A stretch of 7,726 bases of DNA from Tepidimonas sp. UBA997 (GTDB taxonomy: Bacteria; Pseudomonadota; Gammaproteobacteria; Burkholderiales; Burkholderiaceae_C), in assembly GCA_002291945.1 (NCBI GenBank), contig DBAZ01000021.1, forward strand, positions 1-7,726. Reading direction: 5' to 3'. Position 1 is the stretch's first letter, and every line of letters begins with the position of its first letter. The position numbers were made by a program, and so were the translations under genes. The notes under the pieces were generated by a model, which saw nothing but the letters and a program-made list of their open reading frames with translations, was not told where the DNA came from and searched no databases. Shown piece after piece: positions 6,416 through 7,726 of this stretch.

Positions 6416-7693
6416 CTACGCGGCGGAACCGAATTTCTGCTCGATGTAGTCTTGGACGATCTGCTGGAACTCGTGGCCGATGGTCTCGCCGCGCAGGGTC
6501 AGGCGCTTTTGTCCGTCGATGAACACCGGCGCGGCGGGCGCTTCACCGGTACCGGGCAGGCTGATGCCGATGTCGGCGTGCTTGCTCTCTCCCGGCCCGT
6601 TGACGATGCACCCCATCACCGCGACCTTGAGATTTTCCACCCCGGGGTAGCGCTCGCGCCACTGCGGCATGGAAGCACGCAAAAAATCATCGATCTGCTT
6701 GGCCAGTTCCTGAAAGGTGCTGCTGGTGGTGCGTCCGCACCCCGGGCAGGCCGTGACGCTGGGCACGAAGCTGCGCAAGCCCAGCGCCTGCAAAATCTCC
6801 ATCGCCACCACCACCTCCTGGGTGCGCGACTCGCCCGGCTGCGGCGTCAGCGAGACGCGGATGGTGTCGCCTATGCCCTGCTGCAGCAGCACCGACAAGG
6901 CCGCCGCAGAAGCCACCGTGCCCTTGGTGCCCATGCCCGCTTCGGTCAGGCCCAGGTGCAGCGGGTAGTCGCAGCGGCGGTGCAATTCCTGATAGACGGC
7001 GATCAGATCCTGCACCCCACTGACCTTGCACGACAGCACGATGTCGCCACGCGCCATGCCCATTTGCTCGGCCTGCGCCGCCGACTGCAGCGCCGACGTG
7101 ATCAGGGCCTCCACCATGACCCGCTTGGCGTCCCAGGGCTGCGCACGGCGGGCGTTCTCGTCCATCATGGACGCCAGCAGTTCCTGATCCAGGCTGCCCC
7201 AGTTGACCCCGATGCGGATGTGTTTGTTCCAGCGCAGCGCTGTTTCGACCATCTGGCCGAATTGGCGGTCTTTTTTGTCGCCCCGCCCGACGTTGCCGGG
7301 GTTGATGCGGTACTTGGACAGGGCCTGCGCCATGGCGGGATAATCGGCGAGCAGCCGATGGCCGTTGTAGTGGAAGTCACCGATCAGCGGCACCAAGATG
7401 CCCATGCGGTCGAGTTGCTCGCGGATGTAGGGCACCGCCTTGGCCGCGTCGTCGTTGTTGACGGTGATGCGCACCAGCTCTGAGCCGGCTTGCGCCAATT
7501 CCTTGACCTGGATCACCGTGGCCACGGCGTCGGCGGTATCAGTGTTGGTCATGGACTGCACGCGCACCGGTGCCTGCCCGCCCAAGGTGACACGATGCCC
7601 CCCCCAGACCACGGTACCCATGCGGGATTTGCGCGCTGGAAACGGGCTCGATACCGGCTGCCCCGGCTCGGTAAGGGTTGACGTGACGGACAT
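6416..7693 (-). CDS. ispG: 4-hydroxy-3-methylbut-2-en-1-yl diphosphate synthase IspG (GcpE)
   Basis: IspG converts 2-C-methyl-D-erythritol 2,4-cyclodiphosphate to HMBPP in the penultimate step of the MEP isoprenoid pathway, using a [4Fe-4S] cluster. The 425-residue product carries an N-terminal TIM-barrel part, with VQSMTNTDT (45-53) and GDFHYNG (105-111), and a C-terminal cluster-binding part. The three cluster ligands are Cys316 and Cys319 in CPGCGRTT, and Cys362 in MGCIVNGPGE, with the conserved Glu369 following. It is longer than the 372-residue E. coli enzyme, partly from an N-terminal extension and partly from an inserted segment around residues 165-205, as I recall for betaproteobacterial IspG. 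The ATG at 7693-7691 is preceded by AGGT at five bases spacing. It begins three bases after the stop of a probable rodZ and is followed closely by hisS. Confidence 0.97.
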   Translation of the reverse strand: MSVTSTLTEPGQPVSSPFPARKSRMGTVVWGGHRVTLGGQAPVRVQSMTNTDTADAVATVIQVKELAQAGSELVRITVNNDDAAKAVPYIREQLDRMGILVPLIGDFHYNGHRLLADYPAMAQALSKYRINPGNVGRGDKKDRQFGQMVETALRWNKHIRIGVNWGSLDQELLASMMDENARRAQPWDAKRVMVEALITSALQSAAQAEQMGMARGDIVLSCKVSGVQDLIAVYQELHRRCDYPLHLGLTEAGMGTKGTVASAAALSVLLQQGIGDTIRVSLTPQPGESRTQEVVVAMEILQALGLRSFVPSVTACPGCGRTTSSTFQELAKQIDDFLRASMPQWRERYPGVENLKVAVMGCIVNGPGESKHADIGISLPGTGEAPAAPVFIDGQKRLTLRGETIGHEFQQIVQDYIEQKFGSAA

Positions 7694-7696
7694 GAT

Positions 7697-7726
7697 TTAC
7701 CTGACCTCGAAGCGTGCCACATTGTT
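7697..7726 (-). CDS. rodZ: Probable C-terminal end of RodZ (cut by the window edge)
   Basis: Nine codons and a TAA are visible in one minus-strand frame, reading NNVARFEVR. RodZ, a membrane-spanning partner of MreB in rod-shape maintenance, is normally encoded immediately upstream of ispG in gamma- and betaproteobacteria. The short tail resembles what I remember of betaproteobacterial RodZ C-termini. Too little is present to identify it from sequence alone; the call rests mainly on context and on the stop lying just before ispG. Confidence 0.45.
   Translation of the reverse strand, partial: NNVARFEVR
7699..7702 (-). promoter_or_regulatory. Ribosome-binding site of ispG
   Basis: AGGT on the minus strand lies five bases before the ispG ATG and overlaps the last codon and stop of the upstream gene. 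This suggests coupled translation of the two genes and supports the chosen start. Confidence 0.5.

Noticed and set aside
5103..6449. 448-codon open frame on the plus strand opposite hisS
   Set aside because: It is antisense to a clearly recognised HisRS with all class II motifs. Long antisense frames are expected in GC-rich genes, and its product is a low-complexity Arg/Gln/His/Val-rich chain with no recognisable domain.
6452..7483. 343-codon open frame on the plus strand opposite ispG
   Set aside because: Same reasoning: it is a mirror of the IspG coding frame, with a His/Arg/Gln-rich product, no family features and no ribosome-binding site noted.
7712..7720. TGGCAC on the minus strand before ispG, as half of a sigma-54 promoter
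   Set aside because: The matching TTGC element at the right spacing is absent, and the bases read as the end of an upstream gene.

Overview
This window is a densely packed block of conserved housekeeping genes, all on the minus strand. I found no phage, insertion sequence, CRISPR array, RNA gene, toxin system or other accessory element. The GC-rich sequence, the gene order and the protein sequences point to a betaproteobacterium of the order Burkholderiales, probably Comamonadaceae-like. The taxonomic call is an inference from family resemblance, not from a search.

In transcription order (from high to low coordinates) the layout is: the last codons of a probable rodZ (7697-7726), ispG (isoprenoid precursor synthesis), hisS (histidyl-tRNA synthetase), yfgM (inner-membrane TPR-like protein linked to the Sec translocon), bamB (outer-membrane beta-barrel assembly lipoprotein), der (double GTPase for 50S ribosome assembly), hfq (RNA chaperone), hflX (ribosome-splitting GTPase) and the N-terminal part of hflK (FtsH-regulating membrane protein), which runs off the left edge. 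Gaps are short: 3 nt for rodZ/ispG, 29 nt for ispG/hisS, 63 nt for hisS/yfgM, 74 nt for der/hfq and 38 nt for hflX/hflK. The yfgM/bamB region, bamB/der and hfq/hflX junctions are contiguous or overlapping. No stretch longer than 300 bases lacks a gene, and no convincing terminator is visible inside the block, so it may be read as one long operon. A weak extended -10 motif before hfq could give the hfq-hflX-hflK part its own promoter.

Functionally the block joins two ancestral clusters. One is rodZ-ispG-hisS-yfgM-bamB-der (cell shape, isoprenoids, tRNA charging, envelope protein assembly, ribosome biogenesis). The other is hfq-hflX-hflK (RNA regulation, ribosome rescue, membrane proteolysis). 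Several start codons are not ATG or are ambiguous (GTG for hfq, TTG or ATG for hflX, GTG or ATG for hisS and bamB). The useful second looks concern start sites, a G8 tract in hflK, a cysteine pair in BamB and a base-composition step near 5.1 kb. I do not see evidence for a previously undescribed system.
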